In this document: piece by piece, positions 24,634 through 34,678 of the stretch
Position numbering within the stretch: position 1 is the first letter of the stretch
Layout: every line of letters begins with the position of its first letter
Source: Enterobacteriaceae bacterium 89
GTDB taxonomy: Bacteria; Pseudomonadota; Gammaproteobacteria; Enterobacterales; Enterobacteriaceae
Length of the DNA stretch: 64,000 nt
Assembly: GCA_014156375.1 (NCBI GenBank)
Contig: RQJH01000001.1
Coordinates: 691,903 to 755,902, forward strand
Direction: 5' to 3'
Program-made: the position numbers and the translations under genes
The notes under the pieces: generated by a model
Databases searched by the model: none
Told to the model about the DNA's origin: nothing
What the model saw: only the letters and a program-made list of their open reading frames with translations

Positions 24634-25470
24634 TTACACATCCAACAAGCGCTGCGGATGGGTGTAAATGGTTGCCCTGCCCGGCTTGCAGAACCCGACC
24701 AGCGTCAGGTTACAGCGCTCGGCCACTTCAACGGCAAGGGTGGTAGCAGCAGAGACGGCGAACAGGATTTCCACCCCGCACATCGCGGCCTTCTGCACCA
24801 TTTCGTAGCTTGCCCGGCTCGACACCAGTGCCGCGCCCTGATGCCATTCGTCACCCTCGGTCGCACGTCTTCCCAGCATTTTATCGAGCGCCACATGGCG
24901 ACCAACGTCTTCATGCCCGCCCACCAGCTTGCCGTAAGGCGTTAACCAGACTGAGGAGTGCGTACAGCCTGTCAGCCGGCCAATCTCCTGTACGTCGTTG
25001 AGATGTTCCAGCGCCAAATCAAGCGTGTTGAGGTGAAAGGTTTGGGTAAACGGCAGCGGCGCGATAGGTTTGCCGACATCGTTGAGCTGTTCCACGCCGC
25101 AGACGCCACAGCCGGTGCGTCCGGCAAGGGCGCGGCGACGCTCTTTGAGGGCCATAAAACGACGGCTGGAGAGCTCAATTTGCACCTCCAGACCCTTGCA
25201 GGCCTGCACCACATCTATGCCGTAAATTTCTGAGCGGTTTTCTATAATCCCTTCGGATAAGGAGAAGCCAATAGCGAACCATTCGAGGTCTTTCGGCGAA
25301 GCCATCATCACAACGTGGGAAATGCCGTTGTAAACCAGCGCCACAGGCACTTCCTCAGCGAGTTGGTCATGCTGAGTATGCTGTAAATCCTGCGGTTTCC
25401 AGAGGTTCACCTGGCGTACGCCAGTGATAACACTCACATTTCCGACCCGTTTTGATGGGTTTTCATTCAC
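24634..25470 (-). CDS. fdhD: Formate dehydrogenase accessory sulfurtransferase FdhD
   Basis: 278 residues (E. coli 277). FdhD carries sulfur from IscS to the molybdenum cofactor and is needed for active formate dehydrogenases. The essential Cys pair is visible in TGCGVCGVE (about residues 119-127). Other conserved stretches are [10 protein letters not shown], the [14 protein letters not shown] histidine-rich segment and SRASYEMV. It is divergent from fdoG, as in E. coli, with a 192-bp gap holding two hairpins. Confidence 0.96.
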   Translation of the reverse strand: MNENPSKRVGNVSVITGVRQVNLWKPQDLQHTQHDQLAEEVPVALVYNGISHVVMMASPKDLEWFAIGFSLSEGIIENRSEIYGIDVVQACKGLEVQIELSSRRFMALKERRRALAGRTGCGVCGVEQLNDVGKPIAPLPFTQTFHLNTLDLALEHLNDVQEIGRLTGCTHSSVWLTPYGKLVGGHEDVGRHVALDKMLGRRATEGDEWHQGAALVSSRASYEMVQKAAMCGVEILFAVSAATTLAVEVAERCNLTLVGFCKPGRATIYTHPQRLLDV

Positions 25471-25509
25471 TTTGTATTAACCCTATTAGAACAAACATAC
25501 ACACAATGT

Positions 25510-25588
25510 GGTATTCTGATTCGATACCCCTCCAGGAATGAGGGGAATACCCTAATTCTGAACCTTTGCGGCACTGACCGCAAAGGTT
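25510..25588. promoter_or_regulatory. Two hairpins in the fdhD-fdoG intergenic region
   Basis: Structure 1: outer arms GGTATTC (25510-25516) and GAATACC (25545-25551) enclose inner arms CCCCTC (25527-25532) and GAGGGG (25540-25545), which share one base with the outer arm. Structure 2: AACCTTTGCGG (25561-25571), loop CACTGA, CCGCAAAGGTT (25578-25588), a perfect 11-bp stem. Neither is followed by a U-run. They lie 75-150 bp before the fdoG ATG and are probably in its leader or operators. Confidence 0.65.
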
Positions 25589-25662
25589 AATAACAATCCT
25601 CCCCTTAGCGGTTCAGGTATTGAAGGGCGACGGGGGAGCAATGTCGAAACAAGGAGCGACCC

Positions 25663-28600
25663 ATGCAGGTCAGCAGAAGGCAGTTCTTTAAGATCTGCGC
25701 TGGCGGTATGGCAGGCACGACGGCCGCAGCACTCGGGTTTGCCCCGGGTGTGGCATTAGCGGAAACCCGGCAGTATAAGCTGCTGCGGACCCGTGAAACC
25801 CGTAACACCTGCACATATTGTTCTGTCGGTTGTGGGCTGTTGATGTACAGCCTCGGCGACGGAGCGAAAAACGCCAAAGCATCTATCTTCCACATCGAAG
25901 GGGATCCGGATCACCCGGTCAACCGTGGCGCACTTTGCCCGAAAGGGGCCGGTCTGGTGGACTTTATCCACTCCGAAAGCCGCCTGAAATACCCTGAATA
26001 CCGTGCACCGGGCTCCGATAAATGGCAGCAAATCAGCTGGGACGACGCGTTTGATCGCATCGCCAAACTGATGAAAGCCGACCGCGACGCCAATTTCATC
26101 GCACAGAACGCCGAAGGTACCACCGTTAACCGCTGGCTCTCCACCGGGATGCTGTGTGCTTCTGCTTCCAGTAACGAAACCGGCTATTTAACCCAGAAAT
26201 TCTCCCGCGCGCTCGGCATGCTCGCGGTGGACAACCAGGCACGCGTCTGACACGGACCAACGGTAGCAAGTCTTGCTCCAACATTTGGTCGCGGTGCGAT
26301 GACCAACCACTGGGTGGATATTAAGAACGCCAACCTGATCGTAGTGATGGGCGGTAACGCCGCTGAAGCGCATCCGGTCGGATTCCGCTGGGCGATGGAA
26401 GCCAAAATCCACTACGGGGCGAAGCTTATCGTTATCGATCCGCGCTTTACGCGTACGGCATCGGTGGCTGATTTCTACACGCCAATTCGTTCTGGTACGG
26501 ACATTACCTTCCTGTCCGGGGTGATCCTCTACCTGCTGACCAACGAAAAAATTAACCGTGAATACACCGAGGCGTACACCAACGCCAGCCTGATCGTGCG
26601 CGAAGATTACGCGTTCGAGGACGGTCTGTTCTCAGGTTATGACGCTGACAAGCGCAAATATGACAAAACCAGCTGGAACTACGAGCTGGATGAAAAAGGC
26701 TTCGCCAAACGCGATACCACGCTGCAGCATCCGCGCTGCGTGTGGAACCTGCTGAAAGAACACGTTTCCCGCTACACGCCGGAGATGGTGGAAAACATCT
26801 GCGGTACGCCGAAGGCCGACTTCCTGAAAGTTTGTGAGTACATCGCTGAAACCTGTGCGCCGGATAAAACCGCGTCGTTCCTTTACGCGCTGGGCTGGAC
26901 ACAGCACTCCGTAGGCGCGCAAAACATCCGCACCATGGCGATGATCCAGCTGCTGCTCGGTAACATGGGGATGGCAGGCGGCGGCGTGAACGCCCTGCGT
27001 GGTCACTCCAACATTCAGGGTCTGACCGACATTGGTCTGCTGTCGCAGAGCCTGCCGGGCTATATGACGCTGCCAAGCGAGAAGCAAGCCGACCTGCAAA
27101 CCTATCTGACTGCCAACACGCCTAAGCCGCTGCTGGAAGGCCAGGTGAACTACTGGGGCAACTACCCGAAATTCTTCGTCTCGATGATGAAGGCGTTCTA
27201 CGGGGATAAAGCGACGGCGGAAAACAGCTGGGGCTTTGACTGGCTGCCTAAGTGGGACAAAGGCTACGACGTGCTGCAGTACTTCGACATGATGTACAAA
27301 GGCCAGGTCAACGGCTATCTGTGCCAGGGCTTTAACCCGGTAGCGTCGTTCCCGAACAAGAACAAGATCGTGGCTTCGCTCTCTAAGCTGAAGTTCCTGG
27401 TCACTATCGATCCGCTCAACACCGAAACCTCGACCTTCTGGCAGAACCACGGCGAGTCGAACGACGTTGATCCATCGAAAATCCAGACCGAAGTGTTCCG
27501 TCTGCCTTGTACCTGCTTCGCCGAAGAGAACGGCTCTATCGTTAACTCCGGACGCTGGCTGCAGTGGCACTGGAAAGGCGCAGACGCCCCGGGCGTCGCC
27601 AAAACCGACGGTGAAATTCTGGCGGGTATTTTCATGCGCATGCGTGAGATGTATGCCAAAGACGGTGGTCCGGTTCCGGAGCCGGTGCTCAACATGACGT
27701 GGAACTACTCCACGCCGGATGAGCCTGCATCGGAAGAAGTGGCGATGGAGAGCAACGGCAAAGCGCTGGCGGATATTACCGACCCGGCCACCGGTGCGGT
27801 TCTGGTCAAGAAAGGCCAGCAGCTCAGTTCGTTTGCTCAACTGCGCGATGACGGTACCACCTCCAGCGGCTGCTGGATCTTCGCCGGTAGCTGGACGCCG
27901 GACGGCAACCAGATGGCTAAACGCGACAACGCCGACCCGTCAGGCCTGGGTAACACCCTCGGCTGGGCGTGGGCATGGCCGCTGAACCGCCGCATTCTGT
28001 ATAACCGCGCTTCCGCAGACCCGCAGGGTAAACCGTGGGATCCAAAACGCCAGTTGCTGAAATGGGACGGCGCAAAATGGAGCGGGATGGATATTCCGGA
28101 CTACAGCACGGCCGCGCCGGGCTCGGATGTCGGACCGTTCATCATGCAGCCGGAAGGGATGGGTCGTCTGTTTGCAATCGATAAGATGGCTGAAGGTCCG
28201 TTCCCGGAACACTACGAGCCGTTTGAAACGCCGCTTGGCACTAACCCACTGCATCCAAACGTTATCTCGAACCCGGCCGCACGCGTGTTCAAAGATGATA
28301 TGGAAGCGATGGGCAAGGCCGATAAGTTCCCGTACGTCGGCACCACTTATCGTCTGACCGAACATTTCCACTACTGGACCAAGCACGCATTGCTGAACGC
28401 CATCGCGCAGCCGGAACAGTTTGTGGAGATTGGCGAGAAGCTGGCGAACAGGCTTAGCATCAGCCACGGCGATACCGTGAAAGTCTCATCCAACCGTGGC
28501 TATATCAAAGCCAAGGCTGTGGTGACCAAACGTATCCGCACGCTGAAGGTGGACGGTAAAGATGTGGATACCATCGGTATTCCGATTCACTGGGGTTACG

Positions 28601-28713
28601 AAGGCGTGGCGAAGAAAGGCTTTATCGCCAACACGCTGACGCCGTTTGTCGGCGACGCCAACACCCAGACGCCGGAGTTTAAATCCTTCCTCGTGAACGT
28701 GGAAAAGGTGTAA
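25663..28713 (+). CDS. fdoG: Formate dehydrogenase-O major (alpha) subunit, selenoprotein
   Basis: Oxidises formate to CO2 at a molybdenum bis-MGD centre on the periplasmic side and sends electrons through FdoH and FdoI to quinone. 1016 residues, as in E. coli FdoG. An in-frame TGA at 26248-26250 is codon 196, in ARV-U-HGPTVASLAPTFGR, and is read as selenocysteine. Reading it as a stop would give two false genes. The N-terminus has a twin-arginine signal (SRRQFFKICAGGMAG). A [4Fe-4S] site follows in CTYCSVGCGLLMYS with a further Cys in GALCPKG. GGAGCGACCC precedes the ATG. The operon continues fdoH-fdoI-fdhE. Confidence 0.97.
26251..26291 (+). promoter_or_regulatory. Bacterial SECIS element of fdoG
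   Basis: Directly after the TGA, GACCAA (26255-26260) pairs with TTGGTC (26285-26290), and AGCAA (26265-26269) pairs with TTGCT (26273-26277) around a small loop containing the G-U-C-U element bound by SelB. The layout matches the E. coli fdnG/fdoG SECIS and supports selenocysteine at codon 196. Confidence 0.85.
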
Positions 28714-28725
28714 CGGAGACGACTT

Positions 28726-29628
28726 ATGGCTTATCAATCGCAAGACATCATCCGTCGTTCCGCGACCAATGGGTTAACCCCGCCGCCTGAAGCGCGCAAC
28801 CACCAGCAGGAAGTGGCGAAGCTCATCGACGTGACCACCTGTATTGGCTGCAAAGCCTGTCAGGTAGCCTGTTCGGAGTGGAACGATCTGCGCGACACCG
28901 TGGGCAATAACGTCGGGGTGTACGATAACCCCGCCGACTTGACCGCCAAGTCCTGGACGGTGATGCGCTTCTCGGAAGTGGAGCAAAACGACAAGCTGGA
29001 GTGGCTGATCCGCAAGGATGGCTGCATGCACTGTGCCGACCCGGGCTGCCTGAAGGCCTGCCCGTCGGAAGGTGCGATCATCCAGTACGCTAACGGCATT
29101 GTCGATTTCCAGTCCGAGCAGTGCATCGGCTGCGGCTACTGCATCGCGGGCTGTCCGTTCGACGTGCCGCGCCTGAACCCGGAAGACAACCGTGTCTACA
29201 AATGTACCTTGTGCGTAGACCGTGTCACCGTGGGTCAGGAACCGGCATGCGTGAAAACGTGTCCAACCGGCGCTATCCACTTTGGCTCCAAAGAAGATAT
29301 GAAAACGCTGGCGGGTGAACGCGTGGCCGAGCTGAAAACACGCGGTTACGACAACGCTGGCCTGTACGATCCGGCAGGCGTTGGCGGCACTCACGTGATG
29401 TACGTGCTGCATCACGCCGACAAGCCGAATCTGTATCATGGCCTACCGGAGAACCCGGAAATCAGCCAGACCGTTAAGTTCTGGAAAGGGGTCTGGAAGC
29501 CACTCGCGGCGATCGGCTTTGCCGCCACGTTTGCTGCCAGCATCTTCCACTACGTCGGCGTTGGCCCGAACCGCGCGGATGAGGAAGAGGACAACCTGCA
29601 TGAGAAAGATGACGAGGTGCGCAAATGA
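28726..29628 (+). CDS. fdoH: Formate dehydrogenase-O iron-sulfur (beta) subunit
   Basis: 300-residue electron-transfer subunit with four ferredoxin-like [4Fe-4S] cysteine clusters: [38 protein letters not shown] and CTLCVDRV with CVKTCP. The C-terminal helix ([20 protein letters not shown]) anchors it in the inner membrane. It passes electrons from FdoG to the haem b of FdoI. GGAGACGACTT precedes the ATG. The TGA stop overlaps the fdoI ATG (ATGA, 29625-29628). Confidence 0.97.
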   Translation: MAYQSQDIIRRSATNGLTPPPEARNHQQEVAKLIDVTTCIGCKACQVACSEWNDLRDTVGNNVGVYDNPADLTAKSWTVMRFSEVEQNDKLEWLIRKDGCMHCADPGCLKACPSEGAIIQYANGIVDFQSEQCIGCGYCIAGCPFDVPRLNPEDNRVYKCTLCVDRVTVGQEPACVKTCPTGAIHFGSKEDMKTLAGERVAELKTRGYDNAGLYDPAGVGGTHVMYVLHHADKPNLYHGLPENPEISQTVKFWKGVWKPLAAIGFAATFAASIFHYVGVGPNRADEEEDNLHEKDDEVRK

Positions 29629-30260
29629 AACGTCGTGACACCATCGTGCGCTACAGCGCGCCGGAGCGTATCAACCACTGGATCACCGCCTTCTGCTTCA
29701 TTCTGGCGGCGGTGAGCGGACTGGGCTTTTTCTTCCCGTCCTTCAACTGGCTGATGCACATTCTTGGCACGCCGCAGCTGGCGCGTATTCTGCATCCGTT
29801 CGTCGGGGTGGTGATGTTCGCGTCGTTCATCATCATGTTCTTCCGCTACTGGCACCACAACCTAATCAATCGGGATGATATCTTTTGGGCGAAGAATATT
29901 CGTAAGATCGTCGTCAACGAGGAAGTGGGGGATACCGGGCGCTATAATTTCGGCCAGAAGTGCGTGTTCTGGGCGGCGATTATCTTCCTGGTATTACTGC
30001 TGGTGAGCGGCGTCATTATCTGGCGGCCGTACTTCGCGCCAGCGTTCTCCATTCCGGTGATCCGCTTCGCGCTGATGCTGCATTCATTTGCCGCGGTAGC
30101 GTTAATTGTGGTTATTATGGTGCATATCTACGCCGCCCTTTGGGTGAAAGGCACCATTACCGCGATGGTGGAAGGCTGGGTGACCAGCGCATGGGCGAAG
30201 AAACATCACCCACGCTGGTACCGGGAAGTCCGCCAGAAACAGGAAAAATCGACCGAATGA
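29625..30260 (+). CDS. fdoI: Formate dehydrogenase-O cytochrome b556 (gamma) subunit
   Basis: 211 residues, four transmembrane helices, FdnI/FdoI family. His residues for the two b haems lie in [20 protein letters not shown] and [12 protein letters not shown]. It takes electrons from FdoH and reduces quinone at the inner membrane. Start and stop both overlap the neighbouring genes by 4 bp (ATGA with fdoH and fdhE), so the four genes are translated in a coupled manner. Confidence 0.97.
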   Translation: MKRRDTIVRYSAPERINHWITAFCFILAAVSGLGFFFPSFNWLMHILGTPQLARILHPFVGVVMFASFIIMFFRYWHHNLINRDDIFWAKNIRKIVVNEEVGDTGRYNFGQKCVFWAAIIFLVLLLVSGVIIWRPYFAPAFSIPVIRFALMLHSFAAVALIVVIMVHIYAALWVKGTITAMVEGWVTSAWAKKHHPRWYREVRQKQEKSTE

Positions 30261-31186
30261 GTATTCGCATAATCCCGCAAGATGAACTGGGGAGTAGCGA
30301 GAAACGTGCGGCGGAAGCAATTCCGCCGTTATTATTCCCGCGACTGAAAAATCTTTATCACCGTCGGGCAGAGCGCCTGCGGCAGCTGGCGGAAGAGAAT
30401 CCGCTGGGCGATTACCTGCGCTTCGCCGCGCTGATTGCCCACGCGCAGGAAGTGGTGCTGTACGATCATCCGCTGCAAATGGACCTGACCGCGCGCATTA
30501 AAGAAGCTGCCGCGCAGGGCAAACCGCCGCTGGATATCCACGTTCTGCCGCGCGACAAGCACTGGCAAACGCTGCTGCAATCGATGATTGCCGAGCTGAA
30601 GCCAGAGATGAGCGGCCCCGCATTGGCGGTGATCGAGAATCTGGAAAAAGCCTCCGAGCAGGAGCTGGAGCAGATGGCGAGCGCGCTGTTTGCCTCTGAC
30701 TTTGCCTCCGTCAGCAGCGATAAAGCGCCATTTATCTGGGCGGCCCTGTCGCTGTACTGGGCGCAGATGGCTAACCTGATCCCAGGAAAAGCCCGCGCGG
30801 AATACGGCGAGCATCGCCAGTTCTGCCCGGTTTGTGGTTCTATGCCGGTCTCCAGCATCGTACAAATTGGTACCACTCAGGGGCTGCGCTACCTGCACTG
30901 CAACCTGTGTGAATCCGAATGGCACGTTGTACGTGTGAAATGCAGCAACTGCGAACAGAGCCGCGATTTGCACTACTGGTCGCTGGATAACGAGCAGGCT
31001 TCGATCAAAGCCGAAAGCTGCGGCGACTGCGGCACTTACCTGAAAATTCTCTATCAGGAAAAAGACCCGAACGTCGAGCCTGTGGCCGATGACCTCGCCT
31101 CTCTGGTGCTGGACGCAAGAATGGAGCAGGAGGGCTTCGCCCGTAGCTCTATCAACCCGTTCCTGTTCCCGGGAGAGGGTGAGTAA
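30257..31186 (+). CDS. fdhE: Formate dehydrogenase accessory protein FdhE
   Basis: 309 residues, as in E. coli. Cytoplasmic chaperone-like protein needed for the activity of membrane-bound formate dehydrogenases. Four CxxC pairs for iron or zinc are visible in the C-terminal half: [23 protein letters not shown] and CGDCGTY. ATG 30257 overlaps the fdoI stop as ATGA; a longer open frame upstream lies entirely inside fdoI and is not used. A hairpin at 31201-31220 ends the operon. Confidence 0.96.
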   Translation: MSIRIIPQDELGSSEKRAAEAIPPLLFPRLKNLYHRRAERLRQLAEENPLGDYLRFAALIAHAQEVVLYDHPLQMDLTARIKEAAAQGKPPLDIHVLPRDKHWQTLLQSMIAELKPEMSGPALAVIENLEKASEQELEQMASALFASDFASVSSDKAPFIWAALSLYWAQMANLIPGKARAEYGEHRQFCPVCGSMPVSSIVQIGTTQGLRYLHCNLCESEWHVVRVKCSNCEQSRDLHYWSLDNEQASIKAESCGDCGTYLKILYQEKDPNVEPVADDLASLVLDARMEQEGFARSSINPFLFPGEGE

Positions 31187-31200
31187 CCTCTGTATATCAG

Positions 31201-31220
31201 CCGGGTGCGAAAGTGCCCGG
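31201..31220 (+). terminator. Probable terminator of the fdo operon
   Basis: CCGGGTGC-GAAA-GTGCCCGG forms a stem with a GAAA tetraloop 14 bp after the fdhE stop; a mildly T-rich stretch (TTGGTATTCTT) follows. Confidence 0.65.
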
Positions 31221-31284
31221 TTGGTATTCTTAAAGTTCTTCTTCTCCTCGTCAGAATTGTTCCTTTTTCATCCTACAGTGCTAC

Positions 31285-31307
31285 CTTGTGCGACTAGATA
31301 ACACAAG
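31285..31307. promoter_or_regulatory. Inverted repeat upstream of the orphan ParD-like gene
   Basis: CTTGTG (31285-31290) and CACAAG (31302-31307) are perfect 6-bp arms 11 bp apart, ending 12 bp before the ATG. The position fits an autoregulatory operator of a ribbon-helix-helix protein; this is inferred. Confidence 0.5.
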
Positions 31308-31318
31308 TGAGTGACATC

Positions 31319-31561
31319 ATGCCCAGAACAACAAGTATTACGATTGGCGAACATTTCGATCGCTTTGTTAGCGACATGGTCGAAAGCGGGCGCTATGGAT
31401 CCACCAGCGAAGTGGTTAGCTCCGCACTGCGCTTGCTTGAAGAGCAGGAATTACGTAACGGACAATTGCGAGAGGCGCTGGAGGAAGGATTGCGCAGTGG
31501 TGAAAGCCCACTCACACTGCATGAGATCGCGGCAAAGAAAAAACGCAGCTTAAAAGTATAA
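31319..31561 (+). CDS. ParD-like antitoxin without an adjacent toxin
   Basis: 80 residues from ATG 31319 (GTG 31307 is the alternative). Ribbon-helix-helix fold: TTSITIGEHFDRFVSDMV then YGSTSEVVSSALRLLEEQE, close to the ParD consensus, with a charged C-terminal tail that normally binds ParE. Only about 56 bp separate its stop from the next convergent gene, and no ParE-like frame is present on either strand there. It lies between fdhE and fabY, where E. coli has the small genes yiiE/yiiF. It could be a toxin-less remnant or an independent small repressor. Confidence 0.8.
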   Translation: MPRTTSITIGEHFDRFVSDMVESGRYGSTSEVVSSALRLLEEQELRNGQLREALEEGLRSGESPLTLHEIAAKKKRSLKV

Positions 31562-31577
31562 ACTTTCAAATCAGGCA

Positions 31578-31602
31578 GCAGAGGATTTAATGAATCCCCT
31601 GC
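31578..31602. terminator. Hairpin between the ParD-like gene and fabY
   Basis: GCAGAGGATT (31578-31587) pairs with AATCCCCTGC (31593-31602) with one mismatch. It sits between convergent genes, but U-runs are poor on both strands. Confidence 0.45.
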
Positions 31603-31617
31603 TACACCTGCTTTAAC

Positions 31618-32610
31618 CTACTCCTCTTCGTTACCGCCCTCTTCCAGCGGTCCAAAGGGTTTTGCGGGCAGCACGATGAAAGTACCTTCGAAAATTGCCC
31701 CGAGCTCATCATCACCGTTCAGCTCCACCAGCATCTGTACGCGGGCCTTACGCCCTCTGGCCAGACGATCAAGGTCGCCGCTTAGCGAACCCAGACTTGC
31801 CACCGCCGAGGGTTTGCCGCTGATAGGCTTGCTGTAGCGAATATGGGCATCGGCCAGAATGATGGTGCCACCCAGATGACGTTCGCGCAGCATCAGCCAG
31901 ATCAACCCCCAGCCCGTCAGCGTCGCCAGTGAGAACAGGCTTCCGGCAAACAGCGTGTTATGCGGATTCTGATTGCCGATTTCCGGCATGGTGGTAATAA
32001 ATTTCTGCCCAGTGTACTGCAGGATACGCACGCCCATTTTTTCGCTGAGCGGGATGTGCTCGTACCAGGCCTGCTGGAGCTGCCCGCACCAGTCGCCGCG
32101 ATGCAGAATATCATCCAGCGTGGCGACGGGCTTAATCATCAGGAAGTGGCGCACCGGCGTGGTCTGAGGTGTGGTGATTTCACCCTGGTTCACAAAACCC
32201 AGTTTGGCAAAAAACTCCACCGCATCTTCACGAGCGCTACAGGTGACGCGCTTAACGCCTTCCTGGCGCGCCACGGATTCGAGGGTCATCGCCATTAGCG
32301 TACCCAGCCCTTTATCCTGCACGGCAGGATCGACCGCCATAAAGCGAATCGAGGCTTCGTTGTCGGCGTTGATGTACAGGCGCCCTACCGCCACCAGATT
32401 ACCCGCTTCATCCATCACCATCTGGTGATGCGCCATCGCATCCCAGGCGTCACGCTCTGAGCCTTTCGGCTGATGCAGAGGTTTGCGCAGCATCTCCCAA
32501 CGGAACTGGTAATAGCGCTCTAACTCTTCTTCTGACTGTGGCACACGAAGGTGATACATAGCGGAGCTCTCTTTTGTCGCCCGCGCCCATCCGGCATGCA
32601 GGCTGTTCAT
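31618..32610 (-). CDS. fabY: FabY (YiiD): GNAT N-acetyltransferase/hot-dog fold protein
   Basis: 330 residues (E. coli YiiD 329). The N-terminal half is a GNAT acyltransferase domain ([20 protein letters not shown] contains the acetyl-CoA loop). The C-terminal half is a thioesterase-like hot-dog domain ([33 protein letters not shown]). E. coli YiiD has been reported to promote fatty-acid initiation, by malonyl-ACP decarboxylation. ATG 32610 overlaps the dtd stop (ATGA); a start at 32559 (MYHLRVPQ) is possible. Last gene of yihX-yihY-dtd-fabY. Confidence 0.92.
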   Translation of the reverse strand: MNSLHAGWARATKESSAMYHLRVPQSEEELERYYQFRWEMLRKPLHQPKGSERDAWDAMAHHQMVMDEAGNLVAVGRLYINADNEASIRFMAVDPAVQDKGLGTLMAMTLESVARQEGVKRVTCSAREDAVEFFAKLGFVNQGEITTPQTTPVRHFLMIKPVATLDDILHRGDWCGQLQQAWYEHIPLSEKMGVRILQYTGQKFITTMPEIGNQNPHNTLFAGSLFSLATLTGWGLIWLMLRERHLGGTIILADAHIRYSKPISGKPSAVASLGSLSGDLDRLARGRKARVQMLVELNGDDELGAIFEGTFIVLPAKPFGPLEEGGNEEE

Positions 32611-33044
32611 ACCTGCAACCAGAAGGTCACGGGACCGTCATTGACCAGTGAAACCTGCATATCAGCGGCGAAGCGGCCAGTCTGGGTGTGCATCTCCTGC
32701 TGGCGACAGCGCTCAACGAAATACTCATACAGCGCTTCGGCTCGATCCGGTGCTGCGCCGCGCGAAAAGCCCGGACGCATGCCGCGTTCGGTATCTGCCG
32801 CCAGGGTAAACTGCGACACCACCAGCACGCTGCCACCGGCCTGCTGCACGTTGAGGTTCATTTTCCCGTCGGCATCACTAAAAATTCTGTAGCCCAGCAC
32901 GCGCTCACACAGGCGATTGGCTTTCTGCTCGTCGTCTTCTTTTTCGACACCCAATAACACCAAAAGTCCCTGGTTAATTTCTCCCGTCACCTCTCCCTCC
33001 ACGGTGACGCTGGCACGGGTTACGCGCTGAATTAATGCAATCAT
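32607..33044 (-). CDS. dtd: D-aminoacyl-tRNA deacylase
   Basis: 145 residues, as in E. coli Dtd (YihZ). Hydrolyses D-amino acids mischarged onto tRNA, notably D-Tyr-tRNA. The active-site motifs [11 protein letters not shown] (near residue 77) and the C-terminal NDGPVTFWL cross-subunit Gly-Pro loop are intact. Start and stop overlap yihY and fabY by 4 bp each, so the operon is tightly coupled. Confidence 0.97.
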   Translation of the reverse strand: MIALIQRVTRASVTVEGEVTGEINQGLLVLLGVEKEDDEQKANRLCERVLGYRIFSDADGKMNLNVQQAGGSVLVVSQFTLAADTERGMRPGFSRGAAPDRAEALYEYFVERCRQQEMHTQTGRFAADMQVSLVNDGPVTFWLQV

Positions 33045-33913
33045 GGTTGTTGGTCTTCTTCCTGGAGTGCAGCGAGTTTGAGTTTGCGGTATTCACCGAG
33101 AGTGACAGTTATTTCAGCGCCTAGCAAGACGATACACCACGTCCAGTAGACCCAGACAAACAAAATCGGCACCACTGAAATGACGCCATAAATCAGCTGA
33201 TACGACGGGAAAGTGGTGATGTAGAGCGCAAACCCTTTCTTGCCTAATTCAAACAACAGCGCCGCCGCCAGCGCGCCGAGCACCGCATCGCGATTCAACA
33301 CGCGGGCCGTGGGCACCAGACTATAAAGCAGCCAGAAAGAGATCCACGAAAGCAGCAGCGGGAAGATGCGCAGGATGTTATCGATAGCGCCATTGAGCTC
33401 GCTGGCCCAGCGTAATGACAACAAATAAGAGCTGATAGCCAGACTGGCCCCGGCCAGCAGCGGCCCCAGCGTCAGGATCATCCAGTAAATGGCAAACGAG
33501 TAAACTTTTGGCCGCACCCGCCTGCTGCGCCAGATGGTATTTAGCGCACTATCAATGGCATACATTAACAGCAGTGCGGTGACAATCAGCCCGCAGGCCC
33601 CCACCGCCGTCATTTTGTTGGAGTTAGCAACAAACTGCTCGATGTAGCGCTGGATAACGTCGCCGGTGGCGGGCAGAAAATTGGCAAACACAAAATGACG
33701 CAGGGTGACGCTGACGTCGGAAAACATCGGAAATGCCGCGAACAGCGCGAAAACGACGGCGATCAGCGGCACTAATGAGAGTAACGACACATAGGCCAGA
33801 TTACCCGCCAGGGTCGTCATATGGTCTTCATCAATCCGTCGCCAGAGTAGTTTGAGCCAGGCCATTAGCGGCCTGACCTGGTGGCAGACTTTTTGATGAA
33901 CGATTTTTAACAT
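33041..33913 (-). CDS. yihY: YihY inner-membrane protein (BrkB/UPF0761 family)
   Basis: 290 residues (as E. coli YihY) with about six transmembrane helices, for example [20 protein letters not shown] and [20 protein letters not shown]. Family once called ribonuclease BN in error; its role is unknown. The C-terminus is cytoplasmic and charged (EEDQQP). It overlaps yihX by 7 bp and dtd by 4 bp. Confidence 0.94.
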   Translation of the reverse strand: MLKIVHQKVCHQVRPLMAWLKLLWRRIDEDHMTTLAGNLAYVSLLSLVPLIAVVFALFAAFPMFSDVSVTLRHFVFANFLPATGDVIQRYIEQFVANSNKMTAVGACGLIVTALLLMYAIDSALNTIWRSRRVRPKVYSFAIYWMILTLGPLLAGASLAISSYLLSLRWASELNGAIDNILRIFPLLLSWISFWLLYSLVPTARVLNRDAVLGALAAALLFELGKKGFALYITTFPSYQLIYGVISVVPILFVWVYWTWCIVLLGAEITVTLGEYRKLKLAALQEEDQQP

Positions 33914-34506
33914 AGCTGCTTCGCGAAATAGTTGGGAATGGTCTCTTTTCCGGTCACCAAAATACTGGTGATCCCCAGCTGGTTGGCTCCGGCAATGTTA
34001 TCGCTATTATCGTCGAAAAAGACGGTATCCGCGGCAGCAAAGCCTTCATTTTTCAGCACCTGCTGATAAATCTGGGCCTCTGGCTTACGCGTGCCCATCT
34101 CCTGCGACAGGTAAATATGATCTGCGGCTTCTCGCACCTGCGGGTATTCACCCGGCCAGAAAGTGGTGTGCAGACGGTTGGTGTTAGACAGCACCACCAC
34201 GCGGTGCCCCTGCTCGCGCAACTTCTGCATGATAGTAATCACTTCAGGACGCAGGCCGACAAAAATCGCCTGCCAGCCGTGGGCAAACTGCTCGTAGCTG
34301 AGCGGTAGCTCCATCTCATGACAAATCGCTTCGGCAAAAGCTTCATCGCTGATTTCACCGCGCTCATGCTGATGGAACGCCTCCCCCATGACGAATTTCT
34401 GCTTCAGCGTCGCCAGCGGCACGCGGCTGAAATCACTCCATGCCCCGAATACGCGGTTGAAGTCGATGTCGACAATCACATTACCTAAATCAAAGATATA
34501 GAGCAT
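33907..34506 (-). CDS. yihX: Alpha-D-glucose-1-phosphate phosphatase YihX (HAD family)
   Basis: 199 residues from ATG 34506, matching E. coli YihX. HAD-type phosphatase that hydrolyses alpha-D-glucose 1-phosphate. Motif I is [11 protein letters not shown] at the N-terminus, motif II is LSNTN near residue 109, and motif III/IV is FFDDNSDNI near residue 166. The open frame reaches back to 34527, but the 7-codon extension is not conserved in E. coli. AGGAG precedes ATG 34506. First gene of the leftward yihX-yihY-dtd-fabY unit. Confidence 0.95.
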   Translation of the reverse strand: MLYIFDLGNVIVDIDFNRVFGAWSDFSRVPLATLKQKFVMGEAFHQHERGEISDEAFAEAICHEMELPLSYEQFAHGWQAIFVGLRPEVITIMQKLREQGHRVVVLSNTNRLHTTFWPGEYPQVREAADHIYLSQEMGTRKPEAQIYQQVLKNEGFAAADTVFFDDNSDNIAGANQLGITSILVTGKETIPNYFAKQLC

Positions 34507-34678
34507 GATCCTCTCCTTTTGCGTCATGGAAAAATAACTGTAGCGGGAAAGGTGAGGTTTGACTACAGGGATAACTACCGGGACAGGAAAACCGCTTCAC
34601 CGTTAAGCCAGCGTTGTCATTTTGACGGGAGGAGCGCCAGCCCTGATGCAGCTAAGGCTGGCAGAAAGGTATCCGGAT

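Noticed and set aside
25663..28713. fdoG as two genes or a pseudogene split by TGA at 26248
   Set aside because: The TGA is the conserved selenocysteine codon 196, followed by a SECIS hairpin; the summed length equals E. coli FdoG.
29960..30256. N-terminal extension of FdhE
   Set aside because: It overlaps fdoI in another frame; the ATG at 30257 gives the 309-residue length of E. coli FdhE and an ATGA junction.
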